From Aureococcus anophagefferens (lineage: Eukaryota; Sar; Pelagophyceae; Pelagomonadales; Pelagomonadaceae), in NCBI RefSeq assembly GCF_000186865.1, contig NW_008705600.1:161065-218208 (forward strand): a stretch of DNA of 57,144 nucleotides, in the 5' to 3' direction. The notes under the pieces are model-generated. The model did not search any database. It had not been told where the DNA came from and saw only the letters and a list, made by a program, of their open reading frames with translations. Below, piece by piece: positions 1 to 8,199 of the stretch; within the stretch, counting starts at the first letter, position 1, and each line of letters begins with the position of its first letter. Position numbers and translations under genes: made by a program.

Positions 1-959
1 CCGAGGAGCCGCTCGCGGTCGCCGGAGGCCAGCGGGCCCCGCGCGCCCCGCGCCGCGGCGCCGAGCGCGCCCGCGGGCCAGCGCGCGGCGGCCTCGGCGA
101 GCTTCGCGGCCGCGGCGGGCGCGCCGGCCGCGTCGGCCGTCGAGAGCAGCGCGGGCCGCGGCGCGTCGCTCGCCGCGGCCGCGGCGGCGATCGTCTCGAC
201 GTCGCCGAGGTTCGCGAGGCCGAGCAAATCCGACGAGAGGCCCCTCGGCACGAGGCGCAGCTGCGGGTAGCCGCCGTACTTCTGCGGCCGGCCCGCGTCC
301 CGCGGCCAGGCGTAGGCCCCGGCGGACGCCGGGTCCCAGGCGCTCATGCTTCCGCCCGGCGGCTTGTCGCCGAGGTCGGCCGTCGGCGCGTGTCCCGACG
401 CGTACCAGCGCCGGAGCTTGCCGCGGCCGGACAGCAGCTTCGCCGCCGCCGCGAGGCCGCCGGGGCAGGCCGCGTCGAAGCCGCCGAGCCCCCAGGGCGA
501 CCCGGCCGCGCCGACGGTGGACAGCACGTAGCGGCGGACGGCCGGCGACCGCTCGAGCGCCGGCGCGGCGACGGTGAGGAACGCGCAGAGCGCGCGCGCG
601 TCCCCGCGCGTCGCGACGACGTCGACGCCGAAGACGGGCGGCAGGCTCGCGTTCGCCGCGAGCGCCGCGACGCCGCCCGCGTCGGCCGCGGCGAAGCGGA
701 ACGTCGCGAGCGACCGGAGGTACGAGCCGCTCTCGTCGACCCAATTCGCCGCGGCGCCGAGCGGGCCGAGGCGCAGCATCTTCAGCAGCTGCTGGTCGCC
801 GTCGGGGTGGGCCTCGGCCATGCCGTCGTTGACGGCGAAGGCGTCCTTGGCGTCCTTGGCAGCGTTGATGACGAACTTGCTGTCGCGCGGGTTCTGGCGC
901 CGGGAGCGGCCCCGCTGCGCGGCCGTCGACGCGGCGAGCGCGACGACGAGGAGGCGCAT
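1..959 (-). CDS. Secreted or organelle-targeted protein, 3' end beyond the window
   Basis: An open reading frame on the minus strand begins with ATG at 959 and stays open to base 1, so the C-terminus is missing. About 319 residues are visible. The first 15 residues (MRLLVVALAASTAAQ) look like a signal peptide with small residues before the cleavage point, so export or ER entry is inferred. The rest is Ala/Leu-rich and helical, with sections such as GDARALCAFLTVAAPALERS that resemble helical-repeat proteins. A segment with YGGYPQLRLVPRGL follows. I do not recognise the family. About 200 bp separates it from the divergent gene starting at 1160, so the two probably share a bidirectional promoter. 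The start is well supported by the leader peptide; function is unknown. Confidence 0.6.
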   Translation of the reverse strand, partial: MRLLVVALAASTAAQRGRSRRQNPRDSKFVINAAKDAKDAFAVNDGMAEAHPDGDQQLLKMLRLGPLGAAANWVDESGSYLRSLATFRFAAADAGGVAALAANASLPPVFGVDVVATRGDARALCAFLTVAAPALERSPAVRRYVLSTVGAAGSPWGLGGFDAACPGGLAAAAKLLSGRGKLRRWYASGHAPTADLGDKPPGGSMSAWDPASAGAYAWPRDAGRPQKYGGYPQLRLVPRGLSSDLLGLANLGDVETIAAAAAASDAPRPALLSTADAAGAPAAAAKLAEAAARWPAGALGAAARGARGPLASGDRERLL

Positions 960-1159
960 GCGGAGCTCGGCGGCGACGCGTCGACGTCGGATTGCGGCGG
1001 GCTCAGGGCTCGATCAGGGCCCACAGGTCTCGATCATCGCAATATTTTTGCTTCAGCGAGCCGAGTTGGCGCACACCTTGCCGCTCATAATGCGCGACAC
1101 ATCGTGAGGCTGCCCAAAACGGGCAACGACTCCGTCGAACTCCGGCGCCTTGGACGCCC

Positions 1160-2120
1160 ATGATCCACCGCGAGGGCGCGGACCCGGAGGCGGACCGGCG
1201 GCGCCTCGTGCGGCACCGCATCAACCGGCGCAACGACATCGTCCAGCGGTTCCGCTGGCGGCGGCACCACAACTTCGAGCGCGACGAGCGCCAGGGCGTG
1301 CCCATCGAGGAGGGGCGCACGGTCGGGCGGCGGCCGCGGCACAAGGAGCCCATCCCGCTGCCCAAGTCCGTCGGCGCCATCAAGGACTGGCGCTACTACC
1401 GGCGCACGGGCGCGACGTGGACGGATTTGTACAACACGCCCGAGCGGCGGATCAAGCTCACGGGCTTGGTCACGAAGGACTCGCTCCGCGCGGACATCGC
1501 GGGCCTCGAGCACATCTGCGCCGTCGTCGCCGACGAGCAGCGGGCGGCTATGGAGGAGGAGGCGCGGCGCCACGCGCGGGCGCGGGAGCTCCGGACGGAG
1601 TTTTTGCGGCAGATCGCGGAGAACAAGCGCAAGCCCGGCGGCTCCGAGTACGTGCCCGCGACGCACGCGCGGCGCGACGACCCGTTGGACCCGGCGCCGC
1701 CGACCGAGGAGCCACAAGTGCGCGAGATCCGGTCGCCGCGCGAGGCGTGGCACCAGAACGCGGGCAACATCCGCAAGGAGAATTTGGCGCGCGTGCTCTC
1801 CGTGTCGCGGTCCGCGGGCGCGGGCGTCGCTACGCGCGGCGCCGCCGGCGGCGCGGCCCGCGAGCTCGCCGGGCCCGCGGCCCCTCGCGCGCGCGCGGAG
1901 CGGCGAGCGCACGGCGAAGCTCGCGCGCGGCGTCCACGACATGAACCAGCGGCGCCGCCTCTTCAACAAGCTCGGCTGCCAGGACATGAAGGGCCTGCTC
2001 GTCACGGACCGGGGCCTCGCGGTCCACATCAACCGCCTCGCGAAGGAGCTCGACGTCCAGGTGCCGACGTACCCGTTCATCCCCGAGCCCCCCCACGTGA
2101 GCCAGAAGGTCCGCTCCTAA
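1160..2120 (+). CDS. Hypothetical basic protein with a reading-frame break
   Basis: The ORF starts at ATG 1160 with a charged N-terminus (MIHREGADPEADRRR). It includes an aromatic stretch (AIKDWRYYRRTGATWTDLY) and an Arg/Glu-rich helix around residues 130-160. Good coding character in this frame fades near 1810. A second frame, offset by one base, then reads well from about 1900 (AKLARGVHDMNQRRRLF) to a TAA at 2118-2120. A short unrecognised intron with length 1 mod 3, or a single-base indel, must lie between about 1815 and 1905. The region is too GC-rich to place splice sites by eye. The stop overlaps the stop of the convergent aminotransferase gene by a few bases. The family is not recognised. 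Confidence 0.55.
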
Positions 2121-3654
2121 GCCCCGCCGCCGTCGTCTTCGCTCGCCGCGGCCGCGCAGGCGTAGGCGTAGGCGACGATCTCCGCGACGTGGCGCAGGTC
2201 GTCGTCCCCGAAGTAGGCCGGCAGCGCGAGGTCGTAGGCCGTCTCGAGGAGCGCGTCCGTCCCCGGCAGCTCGAAGGTCGGCGCGCCGTAGTTGCGCCAG
2301 TTGCCGTGGTAGAACGCGTTCGCCGGCGACTTGAGCCACGCGACCTGGGCAGGACAAGAGTGCGAAATTCCCAACTTCAAAGGCTCCTCTCTCGGCCATT
2401 TTCCACTCGTTTCGGCTGATTTTTGGACGAGCGATCATCTCTCGGAACGGTCTCGAAGCGTGGATGCTTTTCCCAGAACGCGCGCGCGCGGAACACTCAC
2501 GTTGAAGCGACGTTGAATCACCCTTGTCCTGCCCTGCACGCGACGGGCACGCCGAGCGCGACGCACGTCGTCCGGAAGAAGCCGTTCGCCGCCTCGTCGA
2601 GCGCGGGCACGGAGAAGGTGAGGCGGTCCCCGACGCACGACGCGCGCGGGTCGCTCTCCGGGAGCACGACGCCGCCGCCGGCCAGATCCCCGAGGCTCCG
2701 CGCGATCAACGCGTGCCGCCGGTTCGCCTCCACCACCCTGTCCGCGAGGCTCGCCACCGCCGGCCGCAGGCACGCCGCGGAGAGCTCCGACATGCGCGTC
2801 GAGAGGTAGGGCATGGTCGCCATGGCCCGCTCGAGCAGGTCGTCGTCCTCGGGCCGCGCGCCGTGTTTCCCGTAGCGGCGCTCGTAGCACCCCGACAAGT
2901 ACACCAACTTCGCGGCCGTCTCGGCGTCGTCCGTCGTCGCGAAGCCCGCCTCGCCGCCGTTGAGCATGGAGTCGCTGCGCGCCCCGAAGGCCGCGACGGC
3001 GCCGAGGCGGCCCACGGGCCGGCCCCGCCACGAAGCGCCCGCCGCGTGGCCGCAGTCCTCGACGACGTCGAGCTTCCGCGCCTCCGCGAGCGCGGCGACG
3101 CGGTCCAGGTCGCAGACCCGCCCCCGCGTGTGGCTCAGCACCAAGGCCCGCGCGTCGGGGAACGCGTCGAGCTTCGCCTCGAGGTCGGCGACGTCCAACC
3201 GAAAGTGCGCGTCCGTATCGACCAAAACGGGCTCGGCCCCCAGGCGCATGATCGTCGACGGCACGCCCGTGAAGGCGAAGCCGTTGCAGACGACGCGGTC
3301 GCCGGGCTTGACGCCCACGGCCATGAGGCCGAGCATGAGCGCGCTCGAACCGGAGTTGACGCCGACGGCGAAGCGGCTCCCCGCGACGCCGTCCGCGAAC
3401 TCGCGCTCCGCGCGGGCCACCTCGCTCGACGCCGCGCTGGACGCGCCGTAGCGGAAGAGGCGGCCGCTGCGCATGGCGCGCACGGCGGCCTCGATGCCCG
3501 CCTCGGGGACGGCCAGCGGCTTGCTAAAGTCCTTGGCGAAGCGGGCCGGCGCGAGGTCGCTCGTCAGCGCCTCCGTGAGCGACCGCGGCAGGCCGCGCGG
3601 GTTGCCCAGGGCACTCACGCCCACGGCGATGCGGAGGAGCGTCTCGACGAGCAT
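2117..3654 (-). CDS. DegT/DnrJ/EryC1-type aminotransferase homologue, two exons
   Basis: Exons are 3654-2545 and 2344-2117, giving 445 residues. The fold-type I PLP family is recognised from NSGSSALMLGLMAVGVKPGD (phosphate-binding region), VVEDCGHAAGASWRGRPVG (the cofactor Asp and the following segment) and the SDSMLNGGEAGFATTDD block. Family members normally place the Schiff-base lysine in this last block, in a pattern like S-x-K-x-(I/L)-N-S-G-E-G-G. Here the lysine position is serine, so ordinary transamination is doubtful; sugar-dehydratase-like or non-catalytic roles are alternatives. Splicing out the introner at 2345-2544 joins GVP to VAWLKSPANAF without a scar. Without splicing, the protein would end at a TGA inside the element. 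The 3' end abuts the convergent gene ending at 2120. Confidence 0.8.
2345..2536 (-). mobile_element. Introner element A (192 bp) forming the intron of the aminotransferase gene
   Basis: On the gene (minus) strand the element begins CAGGGCAGGACAAG and ends CTTGTCCTGCCCAG, a 14-bp terminal inverted repeat with one mismatch. It is flanked by the 8-bp duplication GTCGCGTG (plus-strand positions 2337-2344 and 2537-2544). The inferred 200-bp intron runs from the GT of the upstream duplication (2544) to the terminal AG (2345). Its interior is near-identical to elements B and D, but lies in the opposite orientation relative to the host gene. It contains the shared core CGGCTGATTTTTGGACGA on the plus strand. 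Confidence 0.93.
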
Positions 3655-3877
3655 GGCGCGGGAGGGCTCGAACTCGCCTCCTAGAGCGGGATCATAAGCA
3701 GCTCTTCCCTAGCTTGAGCTTCACCTTCGGCTGGGCAGCGCCGGGGCCCTAGCGCTGGCCCCCCAGGCTTGCTCGACTTCACCACGCGCTGGCTCGTGGA
3801 ACAATGCCCCGGGCATGGTTAGTACCGTGCTTCACTGTCACCGTCCAAGCAGACTTCCAAACGGACGTCCCTCGGGG

Positions 3878-4855
3878 TCACTTTCGGGGTGGACGACCGT
3901 CCTCGCTACCCTCGTAGGACTTCTCGTTCGGTCGCCCACTGGTGAGGTCCCCAAACTTCTCCTCGGCAGCGATGGCGATTTTTGCGAAAGCAGCAGCTAG
4001 CTGGGCTGGTTCGAAGAGACCGGTCTGTGCGACGACGTCTCGTAGGAAGCTCGGTCGCAGCAGAGAGAGATCGATGTGGCGCCGGACGTCCTTCGACGCG
4101 TCCCAAAGCGCCCGACTGTTGGTCCCGTTGCTCGCCCATCTTTGGAGGATTCGAAATCTATCGGTCATTTTGGCCTCGAGACGCTCGTCGGACAGGACGA
4201 GCTCCAGGGCGTTCAGTGACAAGTCCCAGACACAGCGAACGCAGCCCATCAAATCCTCGCAGATGCGACCCTGGACGAGCTTTAAGAGGCCACTGCCGTC
4301 GGAGGTCTCTATCGCGTTGGGGGTGGACACGAGGGCTTGGAGATACTCGCCGGCCAACGCATGATCTATTTCGAGGACGCGTGTCACCTCTTTGCGCACC
4401 ATGGACGACAGCGCCTTGAGCTCGTAGAGATTGGCCGCTGCGAGGAGCTCAATGCAGATAGCCGCGTTGGGCAAGAATTCTTTAAGTTTGTAGGCAATTT
4501 TGAATTCGTCCGTGTAGCAGTACTTGACGAGCGGCAGAAGCGTAGGGCCTCGGAGTTGCATCTTGACGACCTCGAAAGTGCCCTCGGCGAAACCGCCCCG
4601 CAGTAGCACCAACAGAGGCGCGCTGCGTGCCCCGAGAATCGCTCGCACTGCCAAAACCTCCATGCCGTCGATGGCGCTCTTGAGCCGCACGTCGCAGAGC
4701 TTCTCGTGTGTCGCCTCGTCCAGCAGGACTCTTGCCAAGTCTGAGCGCAGCGTAGGCGGCTCTTTCGCAACAGCAGCAGCAGCAGCAGAGCTCTCTCTCG
4801 CCTCCCTGACCCGCTTGAACCCATCGCTTCCAGGCGGCGCAGCCATTCGAGCCAT
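3878..4855 (-). CDS. BTB/POZ-BACK domain protein
   Basis: 325 residues from ATG 4855; a second ATG at 4846 is also possible. After an Ala-rich leader, residues about 55-155 form a BTB domain: a KLCDVRLKSAIDGMEVLAVR strand-helix start, the VVKMQLRGPTLLPLVKYCYT block, and LLAAANLYELKALSSMVRKE. The following helical part (LVQGRICEDLMGCVRCVWDL onward) fits a BACK-like region seen in CUL3 substrate adaptors. No Kelch repeats follow, so the substrate-binding part is only the C-terminal helical segment. Base composition is clearly less GC-rich than neighbouring genes, which may reflect a recently duplicated or less constrained family. It lies 86 bp downstream of the PUB-WD40 gene on the same strand. 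Confidence 0.75.
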   Translation of the reverse strand: MARMAAPPGSDGFKRVREARESSAAAAAVAKEPPTLRSDLARVLLDEATHEKLCDVRLKSAIDGMEVLAVRAILGARSAPLLVLLRGGFAEGTFEVVKMQLRGPTLLPLVKYCYTDEFKIAYKLKEFLPNAAICIELLAAANLYELKALSSMVRKEVTRVLEIDHALAGEYLQALVSTPNAIETSDGSGLLKLVQGRICEDLMGCVRCVWDLSLNALELVLSDERLEAKMTDRFRILQRWASNGTNSRALWDASKDVRRHIDLSLLRPSFLRDVVAQTGLFEPAQLAAAFAKIAIAAEEKFGDLTSGRPNEKSYEGSEDGRPPRK

Positions 4856-4941
4856 TGCAGGGAGGCCACCCAAAAACGGCTCCTCCCCTTCAACTTCCCG
4901 GACAGTGCAGTTTACGTGCGGGGACAATCCCCCCGGGCCGC

Positions 4942-6741
4942 TCAGGAGCCGAAGATGGTCGAGAGGGCGAGCTCGACGGAGGCGTAGTTGGTCTTCTCGA
5001 GGGCGGCGTAGGCCTGCTCGACGTCGACGCCCATGTTGACGACCTGGTTGACCATGTCGGCCTTCTGCGCGTCGCTGAGCTGGCTCGGCGGCGGCGCGGC
5101 GGCGGCGCCGCCGCCCTCGACGGAGCCCATGGCGTTCTGGACGAAGACGACGACGTCGCCGAGCTGGTTCCGGGGGATGCCGTTGTCGTCGCAGAACGCG
5201 ATCGCGACGGAGTCGGCGTCGTCGCCGCGGTTCCAGTTGATCTGGAGGCCCGGCCGGCCCGCGAGCTCGACGGGGAAGGAGAAGTCGAAGTTCGGGTTCG
5301 GCGGCGGCGGCGCCTCGCCGCCCATGGACACGTCGCCGCCCTGGGCCGCGTCCGCGGACGCGGCCTTGGCCGCCGCGCCCTCGAGCGCCGGCGACGGCCC
5401 GAGCCCCGCGACGGCCGTCGCCGCGGCGTGGCACGACGCGAGGATCGACTCCGCGACGTGGCCGTCCAACGCCTCCGCGGGGTCCGCCGTCCAGAGCAGC
5501 GCGCCGACGTGGTCGTCCAACCCCACGAGCAGGTCGCACCCGCGCGCGGCGAGCGACCAGACCGCCGCGGGCTGGGGCACGCGGAGGAGCACCGCCAGCG
5601 ACGGCGCGGCGAACTTCGTCACGAAGCCGTCGTCGCCGCCCGCGAAGAGCGCGTCGGCCGTGCCGCAGACCGCGAAGAGGTAGCCGTCCGCGTTCGCCTT
5701 CGCGCCGCGGACGAGCGCGCCGTCCTCGGGGTCCCAGAGCCGCGCGAGCCCGTCGTTGGACACGGTGCCCACGAAACCGCCGGCGACGCAGCAGCCGCGG
5801 AGCGGCGTGCCCTTCGTGGCCGTCGCGTTGACCCAGAGCGTCGCCGCCGCGGGCGGCTTCGACGGGTCGAAGCACGCGAGCGTGCCGTCGCCGGCGGCCG
5901 CGCAGCAGGTCGGGCCCGCCGCGCCGGGGACGACGGCGATGCCGTTGACCGCGGCCCCAAAGGGCCCGAAGCGCTTCGCCGGCGCGTCGCCCACGATGTC
6001 CCAGGAGATGACCGTGCGGTCCCAGCCGCCCGTGAGCACGAGCCCGGACGCGCGGTCGTAGCAGACGCTGGAGATGATCTGGGCGTTCGTGAGCTTGGGC
6101 TCGTTCGCGAGGGGCTCGCCGTGCCCCACGTAGCGGTTCGCCGCGGACCCGTCGCGGCAGAAGGCCATGAGCGCGCCGTCGCGCGCGCCGGACAGCGCGG
6201 GCCCGCCGTCGACGAGCCCCACGGCGAGCACGCCGCCGTCGCTCATGCGCGGCTTCTCGTGGCCCCGGAGCTCCCGCGTCAGGTTGCCCCGCAGGTCCCA
6301 GAGGCGGACGACGTTGTCGAGCGCGCCCGTCGCCGCGACGCCGTCGGCGCCGAGCGCGACGCCGCGGACGCAGGCGCCGTGCGCGAGCACGGCGCGCACC
6401 TTGTAGGACCCGTCGCCCGCCTCGAGCGCGTCGGCGACGGCCTTGGCCGCCGCGCCGACGGCCGCCGCGTCGCCCTTGGCGACGAGGAACTCGCCCTCCG
6501 CGCGGAAGCCCGCGCATTGCAAAAGCGGCACGCCGCCGCGCACCTTCACGACCTTGGCGTCGATGGTCTTGTTCGTCGTGCGCAGCGACCGGAACTTGTC
6601 GTTGGCCGGCTCGCGCTCGAGGTTGCGCAGGGCCTTGATGAGCAGCTTGCGCGTGCCCGCCGCCGTCGCCGCGTCGTTGCTCTCGAGGAGCTTGAGCGCC
6701 GCCTCGACGTGGCCGAGGATCTTCACGCTGTCGTCGAGCAT
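4942..6741 (-). CDS. PUB-WD40-PFU-UBA ubiquitin/Cdc48 adaptor, PLAA/Doa1-related
   Basis: 599 residues, single exon. Residues about 8-90 match a PUB domain (ALKLLESN, then TRKLLIKALRNLEREPANDK and VPLLQCAGF), a p97/Cdc48-tail-binding fold. Residues about 115-430 form WD40 repeats (for example GALDNVVRLWDLRG, LTGGWDRTVISWDIVG, NDGLARLWDPEDGALVRGAK). Residues about 468-530 match the PFU ubiquitin-binding domain (FSFPVELAGRPGLQINWNRG, then IPRNQLGDVVVFVQNAM). Residues about 555-599 form a UBA-like domain (MVNQVVNMGVDVEQAYAALE). Classical PLAA/Doa1 has WD40-PFU-PUL; here a PUB domain at the N-terminus seems to supply the Cdc48 contact and UBA replaces PUL. A cytosolic or nuclear role in ubiquitin-chain delivery to Cdc48 is inferred. 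Confidence 0.85.
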   Translation of the reverse strand: MLDDSVKILGHVEAALKLLESNDAATAAGTRKLLIKALRNLEREPANDKFRSLRTTNKTIDAKVVKVRGGVPLLQCAGFRAEGEFLVAKGDAAAVGAAAKAVADALEAGDGSYKVRAVLAHGACVRGVALGADGVAATGALDNVVRLWDLRGNLTRELRGHEKPRMSDGGVLAVGLVDGGPALSGARDGALMAFCRDGSAANRYVGHGEPLANEPKLTNAQIISSVCYDRASGLVLTGGWDRTVISWDIVGDAPAKRFGPFGAAVNGIAVVPGAAGPTCCAAAGDGTLACFDPSKPPAAATLWVNATATKGTPLRGCCVAGGFVGTVSNDGLARLWDPEDGALVRGAKANADGYLFAVCGTADALFAGGDDGFVTKFAAPSLAVLLRVPQPAAVWSLAARGCDLLVGLDDHVGALLWTADPAEALDGHVAESILASCHAAATAVAGLGPSPALEGAAAKAASADAAQGGDVSMGGEAPPPPNPNFDFSFPVELAGRPGLQINWNRGDDADSVAIAFCDDNGIPRNQLGDVVVFVQNAMGSVEGGGAAAAPPPSQLSDAQKADMVNQVVNMGVDVEQAYAALEKTNYASVELALSTIFGS

Positions 6742-6760
6742 TCTTTTTCGCCGCGCGCGA

Positions 6761-6865
6761 TGAAGGCGCGCGAGCTACTGCTCGGGTCGCTGGTGTGTGA
6801 CTTCGCCTCCGCGCCGCTGAAGGCGCGCGAGGTGGTGCTCGGGTCGCTGTGGTCGACTTCGACGG
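6761..6865. repeat. Two-copy direct repeat between genes
   Basis: Two copies of a roughly 47-bp unit starting TGAAGGCGCGCGAG begin at 6761 and 6818 (57-bp spacing) and share GCTCGGGTCGCTG. They lie between the start of the PUB-WD40 gene (6741) and the stop of the GT90 gene (6919). They may be promoter elements of the PUB-WD40 gene, or simply a local duplication. Confidence 0.6.
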
Positions 6866-6918
6866 CCGCGCGGCGACCGCGCGCCGCGTCGTCGACCGTA
6901 CGCCTCCGTTCCGCCGTG

Positions 6919-8106
6919 TTACGCCGCCCGCTTCTTCGGCACGAGCCCGACGAACTTGGCGATGGTGTTGCCGCGCTTCGTCGTGATCTCGCACTTGGCG
7001 CACCGCGCGTACGCCTCCGCGAGCCGGGGCTCGCACGTGCACGCGGCCGCCGCGTCGAAGGCCGGCGGCCCGCCCTCCTGGCGGTCGCCGAGGGCCCCGA
7101 GCGTCGCGGCCCAGCGGTCCACGAGGCGCGGCGCCGCGAGGTGCGCGTCGAAGAAGGCCCGCGCGCCCGCGACGAGCGCCGCGCGCTTCGCCGCGTCGCG
7201 CCGGAGCGCCGCGAGCGTCGCCGGCAGGCTCGCCGCGTCGACGGCGACGTAGTGGACGCCGTCGACGAGGTGGCGGTAGTACCACTCGATGGCCGCGTGG
7301 CGCCAGACGAGCACGACGGCGCCGTGGCTGAAGAGGTACTGGAGGTTCCGCGAGTAACTCCCCGTCGCCGCGCCCGGCATGTGGAGCAGGTACTTGTAGG
7401 TGCTGTAGTTGGCCATGGGCAGGGGCGCCACGCGCCGGGACGCGCCCGCGGCGGGCACGACGCCGTGGCGCGCCGCGAGGTCGTCGACGCACTTTTGTAG
7501 GGTCTCGTAGCCGTCGACGGCCGTGAAGCCCGCGTCGATTTCGCCGTCGAGGCCCCGCAGGCTCAGCAGCTCGAGCCGCGCCTTGGCGCCGGGGCCGCAG
7601 GCGCCGCGGAAGAGCACGCGGTCGTCGCGGCCGTCGAAGGGCCGCGCGGCCGCGGCTTTCGCGGCCTTGGCGGCGTACTCGGCCCACCACTTGGGCGCGA
7701 CGAAGAAGGGGTTCGGCACGAGCAGGCCCGGCTGCGTCGCCGGCTCGCGCTTGCCGAAGCCCAGCGTCGGGAAGCGCTCGCGGCGCGACGGGCCGGACGC
7801 GGTGTAGACCATGCAGAACGAGAGCCAGCGCCGCGGCAGGCGGCCGCTCGCGGCGAGGTCGGCGAAGGTGCCCCGCAGGAGCATGTCCATGAGCATCTGC
7901 TTGCCGCTGCCCGCGACCGTGCCGAGGTCCCGCGCGTGCACGAGGCCGCCGCTCGGGTCCACGTAGACGCAGACGCCCAGCGCGCCGCGCGCCGGCCGCG
8001 CCGGCGACGCGCAGTGGGGGATGGTCCGCGGCAGCGTCGCAAAGTAGGCCGCCACGTCGTCGTCGGCGCAGGCGCAGGCCGCGAGCGCGAGGAGCGCCGC
8101 GCGCAT
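6919..8106 (-). CDS. GT90/CAP10-like glycosyltransferase, secretory pathway
   Basis: 395 residues from ATG 8106; an upstream in-frame ATG at 8127 would add seven residues. MRAALLALAACACA is a short signal peptide. The C-terminal half carries CAP10/GT90 (POGLUT/KDELC family) hallmarks: RVLFRGACGPGAKARLELL, then YKYLLHMPGAATGSYSRNL, SHGAVVLVWRHAAIEWYYRH and DGVHYVAVDA. Known members transfer glucose or xylose to proteins or capsule glycans in the ER/Golgi. Several cysteines near the C-terminus (CTCEPRLAEAYARCAKC) may form disulfides. The terminal KKRAA might act as a weak ER-retrieval signal, but that is speculative. The gene is upstream of, and on the same strand as, the PUB-WD40 gene, and divergent from the PH-domain gene at 8200. 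Confidence 0.8.
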   Translation of the reverse strand: MRAALLALAACACADDDVAAYFATLPRTIPHCASPARPARGALGVCVYVDPSGGLVHARDLGTVAGSGKQMLMDMLLRGTFADLAASGRLPRRWLSFCMVYTASGPSRRERFPTLGFGKREPATQPGLLVPNPFFVAPKWWAEYAAKAAKAAAARPFDGRDDRVLFRGACGPGAKARLELLSLRGLDGEIDAGFTAVDGYETLQKCVDDLAARHGVVPAAGASRRVAPLPMANYSTYKYLLHMPGAATGSYSRNLQYLFSHGAVVLVWRHAAIEWYYRHLVDGVHYVAVDAASLPATLAALRRDAAKRAALVAGARAFFDAHLAAPRLVDRWAATLGALGDRQEGGPPAFDAAAACTCEPRLAEAYARCAKCEITTKRGNTIAKFVGLVPKKRAA

Positions 8107-8199
8107 GAGAGGATTTGAGACGATCATGAGCAGCCCATCGTCACCCCTGCAAGCACCGCTGTAACCTGAAACCTTGAGCAGATCTTGAGCCCAGAGCTT

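Noticed and set aside
2345..2544. Internal GTGAGTG on the gene strand of introner A as the 5' splice site
   Set aside because: It matches the consensus better, but using it would leave element sequence and break the frame. The duplication-derived GT restores the protein exactly, and elements in the other orientation lack this motif.
3878..7690. Very long minus-strand ORF of more than 1,200 codons
   Set aside because: It spans the PUB-WD40 gene in a different frame, with Arg/Gly/Pro-rich shadow translation. Only its last 325 codons (the BTB gene) are real. Stops are rare at this GC content.
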